Assembly (NCBI RefSeq): GCF_029338395.1
Contig: NZ_CP119809.1
Span: 1,922,001 to 1,986,000, forward strand
Origin: Halorussus caseinilyticus
Lineage (GTDB): Archaea > Halobacteriota > Halobacteria > Halobacteriales > Haladaptataceae
DNA: 64,000 nucleotides
Direction: 5' to 3'
Below the pieces are notes generated by a model. The model searched no databases. It was not told the DNA's origin and saw nothing but the letters and a program-made list of their open reading frames with translations. Shown here piece after piece: positions 1 to 8,863 of this stretch (its first letter is position 1; each line of letters starts with the position of its first letter). Position numbers and translations under genes: made by a program.

Positions 1-923
1 GCGAACACCGTCGCCGCGCGCTTGTCGTCCGCGATGGCGCGCTCGACCCGTCGGAGTCCGATGCTGGTCTCGCGGTCGGCGGGTTCGATTGCGAGAAGCG
101 CGCCGTCCTCCGCGAGGAAGTCGAGGTAGCGCTCGACCACCGCCTCGGGGTCGTCCAGTTCGTTCAGGACGTTGGCGAACAGAATCAGGTCGTACTCACC
201 TCCGGTCCCCGAGTCCGACCCCGCCCGTTCGCTCCGGGGGTCGAACGCCTCTGCGGTCTCCCGGTGGAGTTCGACGTGAAAGTTCCGGCCCGCGTCGGCC
301 GCAACCTGCTCGAACACGTCGGCGGCGGCGCTGGGTTCCAGCGCGTCGTACTCCACGAGGGCGTCGTCGGGCAGGTAGTCGGCGACGCCGAGCGCCGGAC
401 CGCCGACGCCAGCGCCCACGTCGAGAATCCGGAGACGGCGGTCCACCAGTCCCGACTCGGCGAGTTGGTGGAGGACGTACTGGACCACCGCGTAGTTGTC
501 CGGCAGGTGGTAGACGGCGTATCCGAGCGCGGCCGTCTCGTCGTACTCGACGGGGTTGTTCCGGAAGTAGTCCTCCTTGAGTCGCCGAATCACGTTCCGG
601 AGTCGGTTGCCCGACTCACCCTCGTGCCAGTCGGGACCGAACCGCCCGACCAGCAGGTCTTCGAGTCGCCGACCGTACTCCGCGGGGAACGCCTCGACGC
701 CGTGGAACGCGGGGCTAATCCGGCCTTCCTCGACCGGTTCGAAAGTTCGGTCCTCGCGCTCCGCGAGTCCGAGCGACGGGGCTTCCTCCCGGAGAATCTG
801 GCGGACGACGCCGGGATGGGGTTGGCCCTCGACGTACTCGGAAATCTCGTCGGGGTCGATGGGCCGGACCTCCCGGAGGTACTTGGCGTTCTCCCGAATC
901 TTCTCGCGCCGGTCGTCGGTCAT
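1..923 (-). CDS. Rsm22-like SAM-dependent methyltransferase (C-terminus beyond the window)
   Basis: The reading frame starts at ATG 923 and runs off the left edge without a stop, so the C-terminus is missing. A helical N-terminal part (KYLREVRPIDPDEI, then EYVEGQPHP) precedes a class I methyltransferase fold whose motif I reads LDVGAGVGGPALGV near residue 160, followed by an acidic loop and LILFANVLNEL. This matches the Rsm22 family linked to small ribosomal subunit assembly or modification; the exact substrate is unknown. The tyrA stop overlaps its start by four bases, so both are probably co-transcribed with tyrA first. A generic SAM methyltransferase is the alternative. Confidence 0.7.
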   Translation of the reverse strand, partial: MTDDRREKIRENAKYLREVRPIDPDEISEYVEGQPHPGVVRQILREEAPSLGLAEREDRTFEPVEEGRISPAFHGVEAFPAEYGRRLEDLLVGRFGPDWHEGESGNRLRNVIRRLKEDYFRNNPVEYDETAALGYAVYHLPDNYAVVQYVLHQLAESGLVDRRLRILDVGAGVGGPALGVADYLPDDALVEYDALEPSAAADVFEQVAADAGRNFHVELHRETAEAFDPRSERAGSDSGTGGEYDLILFANVLNELDDPEAVVERYLDFLAEDGALLAIEPADRETSIGLRRVERAIADDKRAATVF

Positions 924-1696
924 CGTTCTTTCCCCTCGTCAGTTCCGTCTCGGTCGCGGGCGCTCGCGTCCCGGTACAGTCGCTCGAACTCGTCCGCCTC
1001 GGCGTCGGCGAGTCGCGCCGCGGCGTCGGCGACTCGCTCGGCCCCGTCGAACGTCGCCTGAATCTCGGCGTACACCTCCGGCGAGTTGCCCGTGACCTGC
1101 TCGGCCACCGCCGACAGGTCCTCGAACACCGGGGTCGTCAGGCCCTCGGGCACGTCCTCGGCCGCGTGCGCGAACGCGAGGACGGCCGCGTGACTCGCGG
1201 CCTGCACCGTCTCCATCGCCTCGTCGTGTTCGGCGGGCGTCGTCTCCACGAGTCGGTTGCCCGCCGACCCGAGGGCGTCCAGCACCCGGTCGGTGACGGG
1301 ACCCGACTCGTCGGTCACGACGGCCACGTTCCCCGGCGCGTTCGCCGCGGCGAACAGCGGGTGGAGGCTCACGCGCTCGCGGTCGGGCGCGACCGCCGCC
1401 ATCGCGTCCACGGGACCGGCCATCTGTCCGGTCACGTCGAGAAGCGCGCGCTCGGTTTTCCCCGCGTGGCGCTCGATAACTTCGTCCGCGGCCGCGATGG
1501 GGACCGCGACGCACACCGCGTCGAACTGCTCGTCGGTCGAGAGCGATACCCACCGCTCGCCGACCGCTTCGGCGACAGATTCGGCGACTTCCGGGTCGGC
1601 GTCGGCGAACGCCACGTCCGCGTCTCCGAGTTCGGTCGCGACGACCTCGCCGAACCACCGGCCCATCTCGCCCGAACCGACGACGAGTAGCTTCAT
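920..1696 (-). CDS. tyrA: Prephenate dehydrogenase (TyrA)
   Basis: Converts prephenate to 4-hydroxyphenylpyruvate in tyrosine synthesis, using NAD(P). The protein (about 258 aa) opens with a Rossmann loop, LLVVGSGEMGRWF, and an acidic end of the second strand (FADAD) for cofactor binding. The middle carries SLHPLFAA, the conserved HPxF-type active-site motif, and the C-terminal half is the helical dimerisation domain. ATG 1696 is chosen; a GTG directly before it is possible. It overlaps the downstream methyltransferase by four bases. aroA and aroC, two earlier steps of the pathway, lie 6-8 kb away in separate transcription units. Confidence 0.85.
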   Translation of the reverse strand: MKLLVVGSGEMGRWFGEVVATELGDADVAFADADPEVAESVAEAVGERWVSLSTDEQFDAVCVAVPIAAADEVIERHAGKTERALLDVTGQMAGPVDAMAAVAPDRERVSLHPLFAAANAPGNVAVVTDESGPVTDRVLDALGSAGNRLVETTPAEHDEAMETVQAASHAAVLAFAHAAEDVPEGLTTPVFEDLSAVAEQVTGNSPEVYAEIQATFDGAERVADAAARLADAEADEFERLYRDASARDRDGTDEGKER

Positions 1697-1784
1697 CACG
1701 TGGTGGTTGCTGTCGTGGTCTCAAAAGGGGTTCGCTCCGAATCAGCGTCACGACGCGGTGTCGGGAAGTGGTGACGGATACCCA

Positions 1785-1959
1785 GAAAGCCCCCGCCCGC
1801 TCGCGGTCGCTCAGCGACATATCTTCGACTCACCTTCGGTTCGTCTCAGATAGGGGTCGCTGAGGCGACTGAACTGCACGCGAGCGGGCGGCCCCTTTCA
1901 TCCACCCACACGGTGGATGGTGCCACCGAGCGCGTCCTGTTGGTTGGTGGGCCGAGCGC
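1785..1959 (-). repeat. Family A structured repeat, copy A1
   Basis: On the minus strand, 1903-1785 folds as GAAAG/CTTTC, a GGG/GGG internal loop, a 13-bp stem CCGCCCGCTCGCG/CGCGAGCGGGCGG, a 13-bp inner helix with one bulged base, and an apical TATCT/AGATA helix. About 120 bp are identical to copies A3 and A4. The 5' flank (to 1959) carries the GGCCGAGCGC box seen next to the other copies. It fills the gap between the aldo/keto reductase end and tyrA, on the same strand as both. No protein is encoded. Confidence 0.9.
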
Positions 1960-1991
1960 ACGCCCGGAAGGTTCTCCGGCGCGTCGTCGGC

Positions 1992-3197
1992 CTACCGGTT
2001 CCACGGCGCGTCGTCCGGGTCCACGATTCGCTCGCGCTCTTCGATGGAGTCGATTTTCTCCACGTCCTCGTCGTCCAACTCCACGCCGAGGCTGAGCCAG
2101 TTCTCCCGGAGGTGGTCCTCGCTTGTCGCCTTCGGGATGGCCGTCACCTCCTTCTCGCGCAACCACGCGAGGCTGACCTGCTGTGGCGTGGCGTCGTGCT
2201 TCTCGGCGACTTCCTGAAGTTCATCGACATCTTCCACGTCCCCGCGGGCGATGGGCGAGTAGGCCACCAGTTCCACGTCAACGTCGTCCTGCGCGCAGAA
2301 CTGCCGGAGTTCGGTCTGGGGGAGCAGGGGATGCATCTCGACCTGATTGGCGAAGATGGGTTCCTCGGCGACTTCGACCGCCTCTTCGAGCAGTTCGACC
2401 GTGAAGTTGCTCACGCCGATTTCGCCGACGAGTCCCTCCTCGCGGAGTTCCGCGAACGCTTCGAGTGTGTCTCTGGCCTCGTACTCGCCCATCGGCCAGT
2501 GGACGTACAGCAGGTCCACGAAGTCAACGCCGAGTCGCTCGAAGCTATCGGCGGCGCTGGTCAGCACGTGGTCGTAGTCGAGGTTGTCGGGACTCACTTT
2601 CGTCGCCAGAAAGATGTCCTCGCGGTCCGCCCCGTACTCGTCGATGGCGTCCCCGACCGCGCTCTCGTTGTCGTAGCCCTCCGCAGTATCGACGTGTCGG
2701 TACCCCATTCGGAGGGCGGTCCGGACGCTCTCGAAGCACTCGTCGTAGTCGTCCATCTGGTACGTACCGAGACCGAGCATCGGCATCCCGTTGGTCGTCG
2801 GCGGCGAGAGCGCGGCCACTTCCTCGCCTACTTCCTCTTCGACTTCTTCGTCCGCTTCGGCCTCTTCTTCGGTCACTCCTTCGTCTGCGGTCTCCCGTTC
2901 GGTTTCGGCACCCTCCCGTTCGGTCTCGCGTTCTTCCTCGCCCGCGACGCTCCCCATCGAACTCGGCTGGTCGGAGTCGGAACTCTCACCCGGCGTCGCT
3001 CGTTCGCGGACCTCGCTCGCGGCCTCGCCGAGGTGGTCTTGCCCGTCTCCAGCGCTCGCCGCGCCGCCGCGCTGTCTGCCGAACAGGAAGCCCATCACGA
3101 ATGCGGCCGCGAAGGGGAGCGTCTTCCGGAGCAGTCCCCCGCCTTCGCGCTGGTCTCGCTCCCGGCGCTCGTCGGTTTCCGTCTCTCGTCGGAGCAT
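1992..3197 (-). CDS. Membrane-anchored aldo/keto reductase
   Basis: NAD(P)H-dependent reductase of the aldo/keto reductase superfamily, about 401 aa. The catalytic barrel starts near residue 135 (MPMLGLGTYQM) and shows the tetrad regions HVDTAEGYDNE, LATKVSPDN and YVHWP, ending with the cofactor region AIPKATSEDHLRENW. Unusually, about 130 residues precede it: a basic start, one hydrophobic helix (LPFAAAFVMGFLFG, residues about 22-35) and a long Glu-rich linker. Haloarchaeal relatives are normally about 265-275 aa without this part. The anchor suggests attachment to the cytoplasmic face of the membrane. ATG 3197 fits the basic-then-hydrophobic order; longer upstream starts are less likely. 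Confidence 0.8.
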   Translation of the reverse strand: MLRRETETDERRERDQREGGGLLRKTLPFAAAFVMGFLFGRQRGGAASAGDGQDHLGEAASEVRERATPGESSDSDQPSSMGSVAGEEERETEREGAETERETADEGVTEEEAEADEEVEEEVGEEVAALSPPTTNGMPMLGLGTYQMDDYDECFESVRTALRMGYRHVDTAEGYDNESAVGDAIDEYGADREDIFLATKVSPDNLDYDHVLTSAADSFERLGVDFVDLLYVHWPMGEYEARDTLEAFAELREEGLVGEIGVSNFTVELLEEAVEVAEEPIFANQVEMHPLLPQTELRQFCAQDDVDVELVAYSPIARGDVEDVDELQEVAEKHDATPQQVSLAWLREKEVTAIPKATSEDHLRENWLSLGVELDDEDVEKIDSIEERERIVDPDDAPWNR

Positions 3198-3291
3198 GGC
3201 CTCTCGGTTCGAGAGACGCGTACTTTGTGGTTGTGGCAGTTTGGGCCAGTCGTCCCCGGCGCGGCGGGCTGGTCGCCCGCCGCGCCGCAAC

Positions 3292-3299
3292 GACTATAT
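3292..3299 (+). promoter_or_regulatory. TATA box for the unknown protein at 3323
   Basis: The element ctatatag is centred about 27 nt before ATG 3323, the spacing expected for a leaderless haloarchaeal transcript. Confidence 0.6.
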
Positions 3300-3322
3300 A
3301 GAGATTAGTTGGGTTTCTAACT

Positions 3323-4213
3323 ATGGATGGGGGAGACTCACGACAGACGCCGCTCGACCAGAAACTCCAGTGGATGCTCGACGCGCCGTTCTTCATCGAC
3401 GCCGCGCAGTTGGATTCGTTCTACGACGCCGTGGTCCAACCGAAAGCCGAGCGAAAGGAGTCGCTGAAACTGGAGATAACCGAGCAGAAGACCAGCGAAC
3501 TCAGTTCCAATTTGGACGTGGACGTGAGTCCTTTGAGCGTGTTCGGAAGCCTTACCAAGGTACTCAGCCCCGTCGAAGCGACTGTCGGCGGCGAAGCGAA
3601 GAAAAAGCGGTCGAAGAGCGAGAACAACACCCGGACCATCGAACTCACGCCCATCGACACACCCCAACGACAGTTGATTCAGTTGGTGTCCCAGTATCTG
3701 GTGAACAACTCCGACCGCATCTTCTTCGTGGACGACGTTGCCGAAGACCGTGGCTGGTTCAAGGACGAACAGATAGAGGCGGTCCCGCGAGAGTTGGTCT
3801 TCCTCGACCTGCCGTCGAAGTACGAAGCGGAGTCGTACAACGTTCCCGAGACGAAACTCATCCCCATGGCCGTCGAGTTCGAGGACGGCCGTATCGAGAC
3901 CCTCTACGACAAACTTGGCGCGACGAGGCGAGACGACTCGTGGAAGCCGTACGTCGAGAACTTCACGCCCGAAGAGTCGATTCGGGCGATAGAGGAAGCG
4001 ACCGAGGGGAAAGGGAAAATCGAGTGGATAAACTTCCGGCTCCCCCTCGACGACGAGCGGACGGCCCGAGTCCACTTCGAACCGAGAGGCGAGTACAACA
4101 ACGGGACCTTCGCCTACAACCTCGTCAAGCTCGGCTACAAACACGGCCTGCGACTCGTCGGCACGGTCTACTCCGAACCCGACGTGCGAGTGCTGGCGGG
4201 CTACCGGAAGTAG
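3323..4213 (+). CDS. Unknown protein, 296 aa, lower G+C than its neighbours
   Basis: I do not recognise this gene with confidence. It is soluble, with no signal peptide or membrane helix. The start has an aromatic-rich segment (FFIDAAQLDSFYDAV, residues about 22-36), then a charged, low-complexity stretch with KKKRSKS near residue 95. The C-terminal half mixes strands and helices and ends in FAYNLVKLGYKHGLRLVGTV. The IDAAQLDSFYD motif recalls the N-terminal LDxxxVxSxY motif of DUF6414-type proteins, but this is only a resemblance. Codon use is less G+C-biased than in adjacent genes, hinting at transfer. It has its own strong TATA box and ends 17 nt from the convergent peptidase gene. Confidence 0.75.
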   Translation: MDGGDSRQTPLDQKLQWMLDAPFFIDAAQLDSFYDAVVQPKAERKESLKLEITEQKTSELSSNLDVDVSPLSVFGSLTKVLSPVEATVGGEAKKKRSKSENNTRTIELTPIDTPQRQLIQLVSQYLVNNSDRIFFVDDVAEDRGWFKDEQIEAVPRELVFLDLPSKYEAESYNVPETKLIPMAVEFEDGRIETLYDKLGATRRDDSWKPYVENFTPEESIRAIEEATEGKGKIEWINFRLPLDDERTARVHFEPRGEYNNGTFAYNLVKLGYKHGLRLVGTVYSEPDVRVLAGYRK

Positions 4214-4229
4214 CGTAGCCGTCGGCCGA

Positions 4230-5405
4230 CTACTCCGCTTCCAACCGAATCGGGTAGTCGGTCAGGTTCCGGTAGCCGTCTTCGGTCACGACCACGAGGT
4301 CCTCGATGCGGACGCCGCCGACTTCGGGGTCGTAGAGACCCGGCTCGATGGTGACGACGTGGCCCGGTCGCAGTTCCCCGCCGTCGGGACTGACCCGAGG
4401 GAGTTCGTGAACGTCGAGACCGATGCCGTGGCCCGTGCTGTGGATGAATCCGGTCTCGGCCGAGGGGTCGCTACGGAGTGTGTCGTAGCCTTTCGCCTCG
4501 TACACGTCGCAGACCGCGGCGTGAACTTCCTCGCCGGTCGCGCCGGGTTCGATGGCGTCCAGCGCCGCCTCGAACGCCTCGTAGGTGTCGTCGTACCGGC
4601 GTCGAACCTCGTCGGTGGGTTCGCCGACGACGAACGTCCGTGTCATGTCGCCGTGGTACTTGGTGGTCTTGTTCCGCGGGAAGATGTCGATGATGATGGT
4701 CTCGTTCGCTTCGAGAGGGCCACTGCCGCGGTTGTGAGGCCCGGCGGCGTCGGCACCGCAGGCGACGATGGTCTCGTCCAATCCGGCCCCGTGGCGCAGG
4801 AGCGTCACCTCGATTTCCTCCTTGAGTCGCTCGCTGGTCAGCACTTCGCCGTCGTGGTACAGCACGCCGTCCTCGACGGTGGCGTCGGCCAGCATCTCCT
4901 CGGCGGCCCGCATCGCGGCCTCGTTCGCTCGCTGGGCCTCGTGGACGTGTTCGACTTCCTCGTCGGTCTTGGTCGCGCGAATCCGCGTCACCACGTCCTC
5001 GTCCAGCACTTCGACCGAGACGCCCTGCTCGCGGAGTCCGTCGGCGGTGCCGAGGGGGAACCGCTCGGGCGCCGCGACGGACTCGACGCCGTGGTCCGCG
5101 AGGAACGCCGCGCAGACGCGGTGCTTGCCCTCGGTCCGGCCGTGTTCGGCGACCTTCTGCTGGAAGTCGTAGTCCGAGAGGCGGGCCACCTCGTCGGCGC
5201 GACTCTCCTCGGTCGCGCGGCCGTACTCAAGTCCCGAGACGAGCAGGTAGGTCCCCTCGGGCGTGTAGAGCGTGACGAAGGGGTCGGGCGCGTCGAATCC
5301 CGAGAGGTACAACTGGTCGGAATCGTCCGAGCCAGCGTCGAGGAGGTAGCCGTCCACGTCGGCGGCGGCGAGCGCGTCGGAGAGCGGTGATAGGTCCGGG
5401 TCCAT
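4230..5405 (-). CDS. M24 family Xaa-Pro aminopeptidase
   Basis: Cytoplasmic metallopeptidase, about 391 aa, predicted to remove N-terminal residues before proline. An N-terminal creatinase-like domain (residues 1-145) precedes the pita-bread catalytic domain. All five metal ligands are visible: Asp in IIDIFP, Asp in GDMTRTF, His in STGHGIGLDVHE, Glu in TIEPGLYDP and Glu in VRIEDLVVV. ATG 5405 is chosen; a GTG two codons upstream is an alternative. Related proline dipeptidases cannot be separated from sequence alone. Confidence 0.88.
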   Translation of the reverse strand: MDPDLSPLSDALAAADVDGYLLDAGSDDSDQLYLSGFDAPDPFVTLYTPEGTYLLVSGLEYGRATEESRADEVARLSDYDFQQKVAEHGRTEGKHRVCAAFLADHGVESVAAPERFPLGTADGLREQGVSVEVLDEDVVTRIRATKTDEEVEHVHEAQRANEAAMRAAEEMLADATVEDGVLYHDGEVLTSERLKEEIEVTLLRHGAGLDETIVACGADAAGPHNRGSGPLEANETIIIDIFPRNKTTKYHGDMTRTFVVGEPTDEVRRRYDDTYEAFEAALDAIEPGATGEEVHAAVCDVYEAKGYDTLRSDPSAETGFIHSTGHGIGLDVHELPRVSPDGGELRPGHVVTIEPGLYDPEVGGVRIEDLVVVTEDGYRNLTDYPIRLEAE

Positions 5406-5494
5406 ACTCACCGAAAGCCACGCGAACAGGAAAACGATACGGGTTCCGGAACGTGAGCGACGGGGACGCGCTCAGTGTCACAGACTACCGGGAC

Positions 5495-5637
5495 GCGCTC
5501 GGCCGACCAACCGACAGGGTTGGATAAAGGGACCGCCCGCTCGCGCACCGCTTGGTCGTCTCAGCGACCCCTATCCGGAGCGAACGGAGTGAGCGACGGA
5601 TACGTCGCTGAGCGACCGCGAGCGGGCGGGGGCTTTC
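5495..5637 (+). repeat. Family A structured repeat, copy A2
   Basis: Plus-strand copy with the GCGCTCGGCCGACC box at 5495 and core 5522-5637. It keeps the 13-bp outer stem, the bulged inner helix and a changed apical helix, TATCCG/CGGATA instead of TATCT/AGATA. The tail to about 5710 includes the shared GCGGTT-CCTGCGGTTGCGG track and a weaker second GAGCG/GGGAG half. The remaining gap to 5829 is A+T-rich (5745-5800, TTCTAAAACAATC-like) and holds no gene. The copy is antisense to both neighbouring genes. Confidence 0.85.
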
Positions 5638-5829
5638 GAGGAAGTCACCGCGGTTCTGGTTCCTGCGGTTGCGGAAACGAGACGTAGCGAGCGACCGGGA
5701 GCGTTCTACGTGTTCGTCGCCGGTCCTAAGCATCCTATTTCGTTCCAAAGACTCATTTTACAATTTTCTAAAATAACTACTTATTTCTAAAACAATCAAA
5801 ATTATGTCTCTCTCCCTTCGTTCCGTCGC

Positions 5830-6393
5830 TCACTCGCGTTCCGCCGACTTCCCGTCGCGCCGGACCGTCCCGTCGGGACCGACGACGTAGGTGGCGTACT
5901 GCGTGAAGTAGTCGGCGTGGAGCGTCGTCCCGTTTCGGCCGGTGTTCGCCCACGCCGAACACCACGCGACGACGCGAAAGCCCTCGCCGTACTGCTCGAC
6001 GGCATCGACGCCGCACTCCTGATGGACCGTGGTCGAGTCGTCGCGGTAGAGGCGGTTGTACACCCATCGGCGCTCGAAGGTCCGGACGAACTCCCGGACG
6101 CTCGCCGCGGTCAGCACCGCCGGGCGCTCCGGCCGGGACTTCGGTCCCGCGGGGAACTCGACCGACCCCTGCGGAAGCGAGGGACCCGCGCTCGCGGGAT
6201 ACGTGGTGGGGTCGTCGGTCGTCGTCTCGGCAGACGCCGGGGATTCGGGGGTCGTCGGCGTCCCGCGCGATTCGGTCGTCGCCTCCGTCTCGGTCACGTC
6301 CGACTCCCCGAGCGTTCCGGACGCGCATCCGGCGAGCGACCCCGCGAGGGCGACTGTGCCGAGGCGGAGGACGCGGCGTCTCGACGGTGACAC
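5830..6393 (-). CDS. Tat-type lipoprotein of unknown function
   Basis: Small exported protein, 187 aa. GTG 6393 is chosen because it places SPSRRRVLRLG at the N-terminus, followed by a hydrophobic stretch ending in a lipobox, LAGC, at about residue 22. A Thr/Ser/Glu-rich linker (residues 25-75) is typical of haloarchaeal lipoproteins. The globular domain (residues 85-187) has conserved-looking aromatic and cysteine positions (HQECGVDAVEQYG, VVAWCSAWANTG). Function unknown; it probably sits on the outer face of the membrane. A longer start is possible but would bury the signal. Confidence 0.7.
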   Translation of the reverse strand: MSPSRRRVLRLGTVALAGSLAGCASGTLGESDVTETEATTESRGTPTTPESPASAETTTDDPTTYPASAGPSLPQGSVEFPAGPKSRPERPAVLTAASVREFVRTFERRWVYNRLYRDDSTTVHQECGVDAVEQYGEGFRVVAWCSAWANTGRNGTTLHADYFTQYATYVVGPDGTVRRDGKSAERE

Positions 6394-6489
6394 GTACGGC
6401 GACTCTCGGCGGCGCGGTAAATACTTTCTCCGAGGGAAGCCGCTCCGCAACAGCACCGCAACTGCACGACCTACGAGGCGGAAGGCTCA

Positions 6490-6638
6490 GAAAGCCCCCG
6501 CCCGCTCGCGGTCGCTCAGCGACATATCTTCGACTCACCTTCGGTTCGTCTCAGATAGGGGTCGCTGAGGCGACTGAACTGCACGCGAGCGGGCGGCCCC
6601 TTTCATCCACCCAGACTGTGGGCTGGTCGGCCGAGCGC
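6490..6638 (-). repeat. Family A structured repeat, copy A3
   Basis: Minus-strand copy; the core 6608-6490 is identical to A1 and A4 over about 120 bp. The 5' box GGTCGGCCGAGCGC lies at 6625-6638. It fills the divergent gap between the lipoprotein start and the small membrane protein, upstream of the lipoprotein on its strand. Confidence 0.9.
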
Positions 6639-6685
6639 GTCCCGAACACCGAAGCTATTCGGTCCCGGCGTTCGAGGGCGCAGGC

Positions 6686-6931
6686 ATGCCCGCCGACGAA
6701 TCCCCGACGCGAGCGTACGAACCCTCGACCGGCCTCCGAGTCGCGCTCGGGGTCCTCGCGCTCGTCGTGGTCCTCTACAGCGTCGTCGTCGCAACCCGGC
6801 CGCTCTTGGGCGTCGCCATCGTCGTCTGGCTGTTCGGAGCGTACCTCCTCTGGCGGTTCTTCCGCCTCGCGGCGCGGTTCGTCCGCGCAGTCGAGCGCAT
6901 CGCCGACGCGATGGAGGCCCGCGAGTCGTGA
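6686..6931 (+). CDS. Small two-helix membrane protein
   Basis: 81 aa. Two hydrophobic segments (LRVALGVLALVVVLYSVVVA, about 18-37, and LLGVAIVVWLFGAYLLWRFF, about 40-59) are followed by a short amphipathic tail with basic and acidic residues (RFVRAVERIADAMEARES). It precedes the universal stress protein by 78 nt on the same strand. No family is recognised. Confidence 0.65.
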   Translation: MPADESPTRAYEPSTGLRVALGVLALVVVLYSVVVATRPLLGVAIVVWLFGAYLLWRFFRLAARFVRAVERIADAMEARES

Positions 6932-7009
6932 CCGAGTGACTTGCTCTCGCTGGCGGTCGGCCGGAAACCCGCCACAATCCAGATTACCGCTCGCGTCGAA
7001 CCCTCGCGC

Positions 7010-7459
7010 ATGAGGTACCTCGTCGCCGTCGATGGCTCCGAACCCAGCATGGACGCGCTCCGCTACGCGGTCGAACAGGCCGCCGCGACCGGCGCGACGG
7101 TCGTCGCAATCAGCGTCGTCGTGCCCGAACAGTTCTTCACCGGCGGCGACGACCCGCCGACCAGCTACGCCGAGGCCGCCGACGAACTCGTCGCCGAGGA
7201 CGTAGCGGACGCCGAGGAGGACGCCCAGCGAGCGCTCGACGAGGCCGCCGAAGTCGGCGACCGGACCGGGGTCGAAGTCGAGACCGGCATGCTCTACGGC
7301 GAACCGGTCGAGGCCATCACCGAGTACGCCGACGACGAGTCGTTCGACGCCATCTTCGTCGGCCACCGCGGTCTCTCCGAGGAGTACGAGGGACTGGTCG
7401 GAAGCACCGCCAAGGACATCGTGGGCCGGGCGACGGTTCCCGTGACCGTCGTCCGGTGA
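7010..7459 (+). CDS. Universal stress protein (UspA family)
   Basis: 149 aa cytoplasmic nucleotide-binding protein. It starts RYLVAVDGSEPSMDALRYA, the usual first strand and helix, and ends with the ATP-loop region FVGHRGLSEEYEGLVGSTA and VTVV. The loop matches the G-2x-G-9x-G-(S/T) consensus, so ATP binding is likely. An acidic insertion (residues about 50-85) is typical for haloarchaea. ATG 7010 is chosen because an in-frame start at 6941 would add residues that are not conserved in this family. The specific stress is unknown. Confidence 0.88.
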   Translation: MRYLVAVDGSEPSMDALRYAVEQAAATGATVVAISVVVPEQFFTGGDDPPTSYAEAADELVAEDVADAEEDAQRALDEAAEVGDRTGVEVETGMLYGEPVEAITEYADDESFDAIFVGHRGLSEEYEGLVGSTAKDIVGRATVPVTVVR

Positions 7460-7516
7460 CGCGGAGAACTCGCTCCCTCCGGTATTCTGAAACCCCCTCG
7501 GGCCGTCGGGTCGGAC

Positions 7517-8830
7517 ATGGACGTAGAAATCGAACCATCGACGCTCTCGGGGTCGGCGCGCGCGCCTTCCTCGAAGAGCTACACCCACCGAGCGATTCTC
7601 GCCGCTGGCTACTCCGGCGGTGCGCTCGTCTACGACCCGCTGGTGAGTGCCGACACGAAAGCGACGATGCGAGCGGTGGACGCCTTCGGCGGCGACGTGA
7701 CCCGCGAGTCCGACCACCTCGACGTGGACGGGTTCGACGGCCGACCCGAGGTGCCCGGCGACGTTCTCGACTGCGCCAACAGCGGAACGACCATGCGACT
7801 CGTGACCGCGACGGCGGCGCTGGCCGACGGCGCGACGGTTCTCACGGGCGATAGCTCGCTTCGCTCACGGCCCCACGGCCCGCTCCTCCGGGCCATCGAC
7901 GAGTTGGGCGGACGCGCAGAGAGTACTCGGAAGAACGGACAGGCCCCGCTGGTCGTGGAGGGACCGCTCTCGGGCGGTACCGTCTCGATGCCCGGTGACG
8001 TGTCCTCGCAGTTCGTCACGGCCCTGTTGATGGCCGGGGCCGTCACCGACGAGGGCATCGAAGTCGAACTCGAAACCGAACTCAAGTCCGCGCCCTACGT
8101 GGACATCACGCTCGAACTGCTGGACGAGTTCGGCGTCGAGGCCGGGAAGCGCGGCGTCGGCGCGGACGGCGAGGGCGGCGGTACCTACCACGTCGAGGGC
8201 GGCCAGTTCTACGAACCCGAAGACGGCGAGTACCACGTCCCCGGCGACTTCTCGTCAATCTCGTACCTGCTCGGCGCGGGCGCAGTCGCCGCCGACGAGG
8301 ACGACGAGGTTCGGGTGCGCGGCGCGTATCCGAGCGCGCAGGGCGACTCGAAAATCGTCGGCGTCCTCGGTCGGATGGGCGCGGACGTGGACTGGAACCG
8401 CGACGACGGCGTGATAACCGTCGAACAGTCGTCGCTCTCTGGCGTCGAGGTGGACGTGGGCGACACGCCCGACCTCCTGCCGACCATCGCGGCGCTCGGA
8501 GCGGTCGCAGACGGCGAGACCCGCATCGTCAACTGCGAACACGTCCGGTACAAGGAGACCGACCGCGTGAGCGCGATGGCCGAGGAGTTGGAGAAGCTCG
8601 GCGCGACGACCGAAGAGCGTGAAGACACCCTCACCGTCGTCGGCGACGAGAGCGACCTGACGGGCGGCACCGCCGACGGCCGGGGCGACCACCGCATCGT
8701 GATGGCGCTCTCGATGGCGGCGCTGGCGGCCGACGGCCCGACGACCATCGCGGGCGGCGAACACGTGGACGTGTCGTTCCCCGACTTCTTCGAGGTGCTG
8801 TACGACCTCGGCGCGACCGTGAATCGGTAG
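7517..8830 (+). CDS. aroA: 3-phosphoshikimate 1-carboxyvinyltransferase (EPSP synthase)
   Basis: Transfers enolpyruvyl from PEP to shikimate-3-phosphate in the shikimate pathway. The 437-aa length is standard. Recognisable blocks include [13 protein letters not shown] at residues about 17-29, the [12 protein letters not shown] signature near residue 86, [13 protein letters not shown] and the C-terminal [17 protein letters not shown]. Two inverted alpha/beta domains are expected. It lies 57 nt after the universal stress gene and about 460 nt before aroC, separated from aroC by a repeat, so the two are probably separate transcripts. Confidence 0.96.
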   Translation: MDVEIEPSTLSGSARAPSSKSYTHRAILAAGYSGGALVYDPLVSADTKATMRAVDAFGGDVTRESDHLDVDGFDGRPEVPGDVLDCANSGTTMRLVTATAALADGATVLTGDSSLRSRPHGPLLRAIDELGGRAESTRKNGQAPLVVEGPLSGGTVSMPGDVSSQFVTALLMAGAVTDEGIEVELETELKSAPYVDITLELLDEFGVEAGKRGVGADGEGGGTYHVEGGQFYEPEDGEYHVPGDFSSISYLLGAGAVAADEDDEVRVRGAYPSAQGDSKIVGVLGRMGADVDWNRDDGVITVEQSSLSGVEVDVGDTPDLLPTIAALGAVADGETRIVNCEHVRYKETDRVSAMAEELEKLGATTEEREDTLTVVGDESDLTGGTADGRGDHRIVMALSMAALAADGPTTIAGGEHVDVSFPDFFEVLYDLGATVNR

Positions 8831-8863
8831 GAACGCGTTCTGAATCTGCCTTTCCGCGGCGGG

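Noticed and set aside
1785-1959. Family A as an intact insertion sequence or a pair of IS ends
   Set aside because: No transposase lies between or next to any copies; each copy is a self-contained palindrome.
2791-4218. A 475-codon frame spanning the aldo/keto reductase 5' end and the unknown gene
   Set aside because: Crosses a clear promoter and overlaps two better-supported genes in other frames; Arg/Ser-rich.
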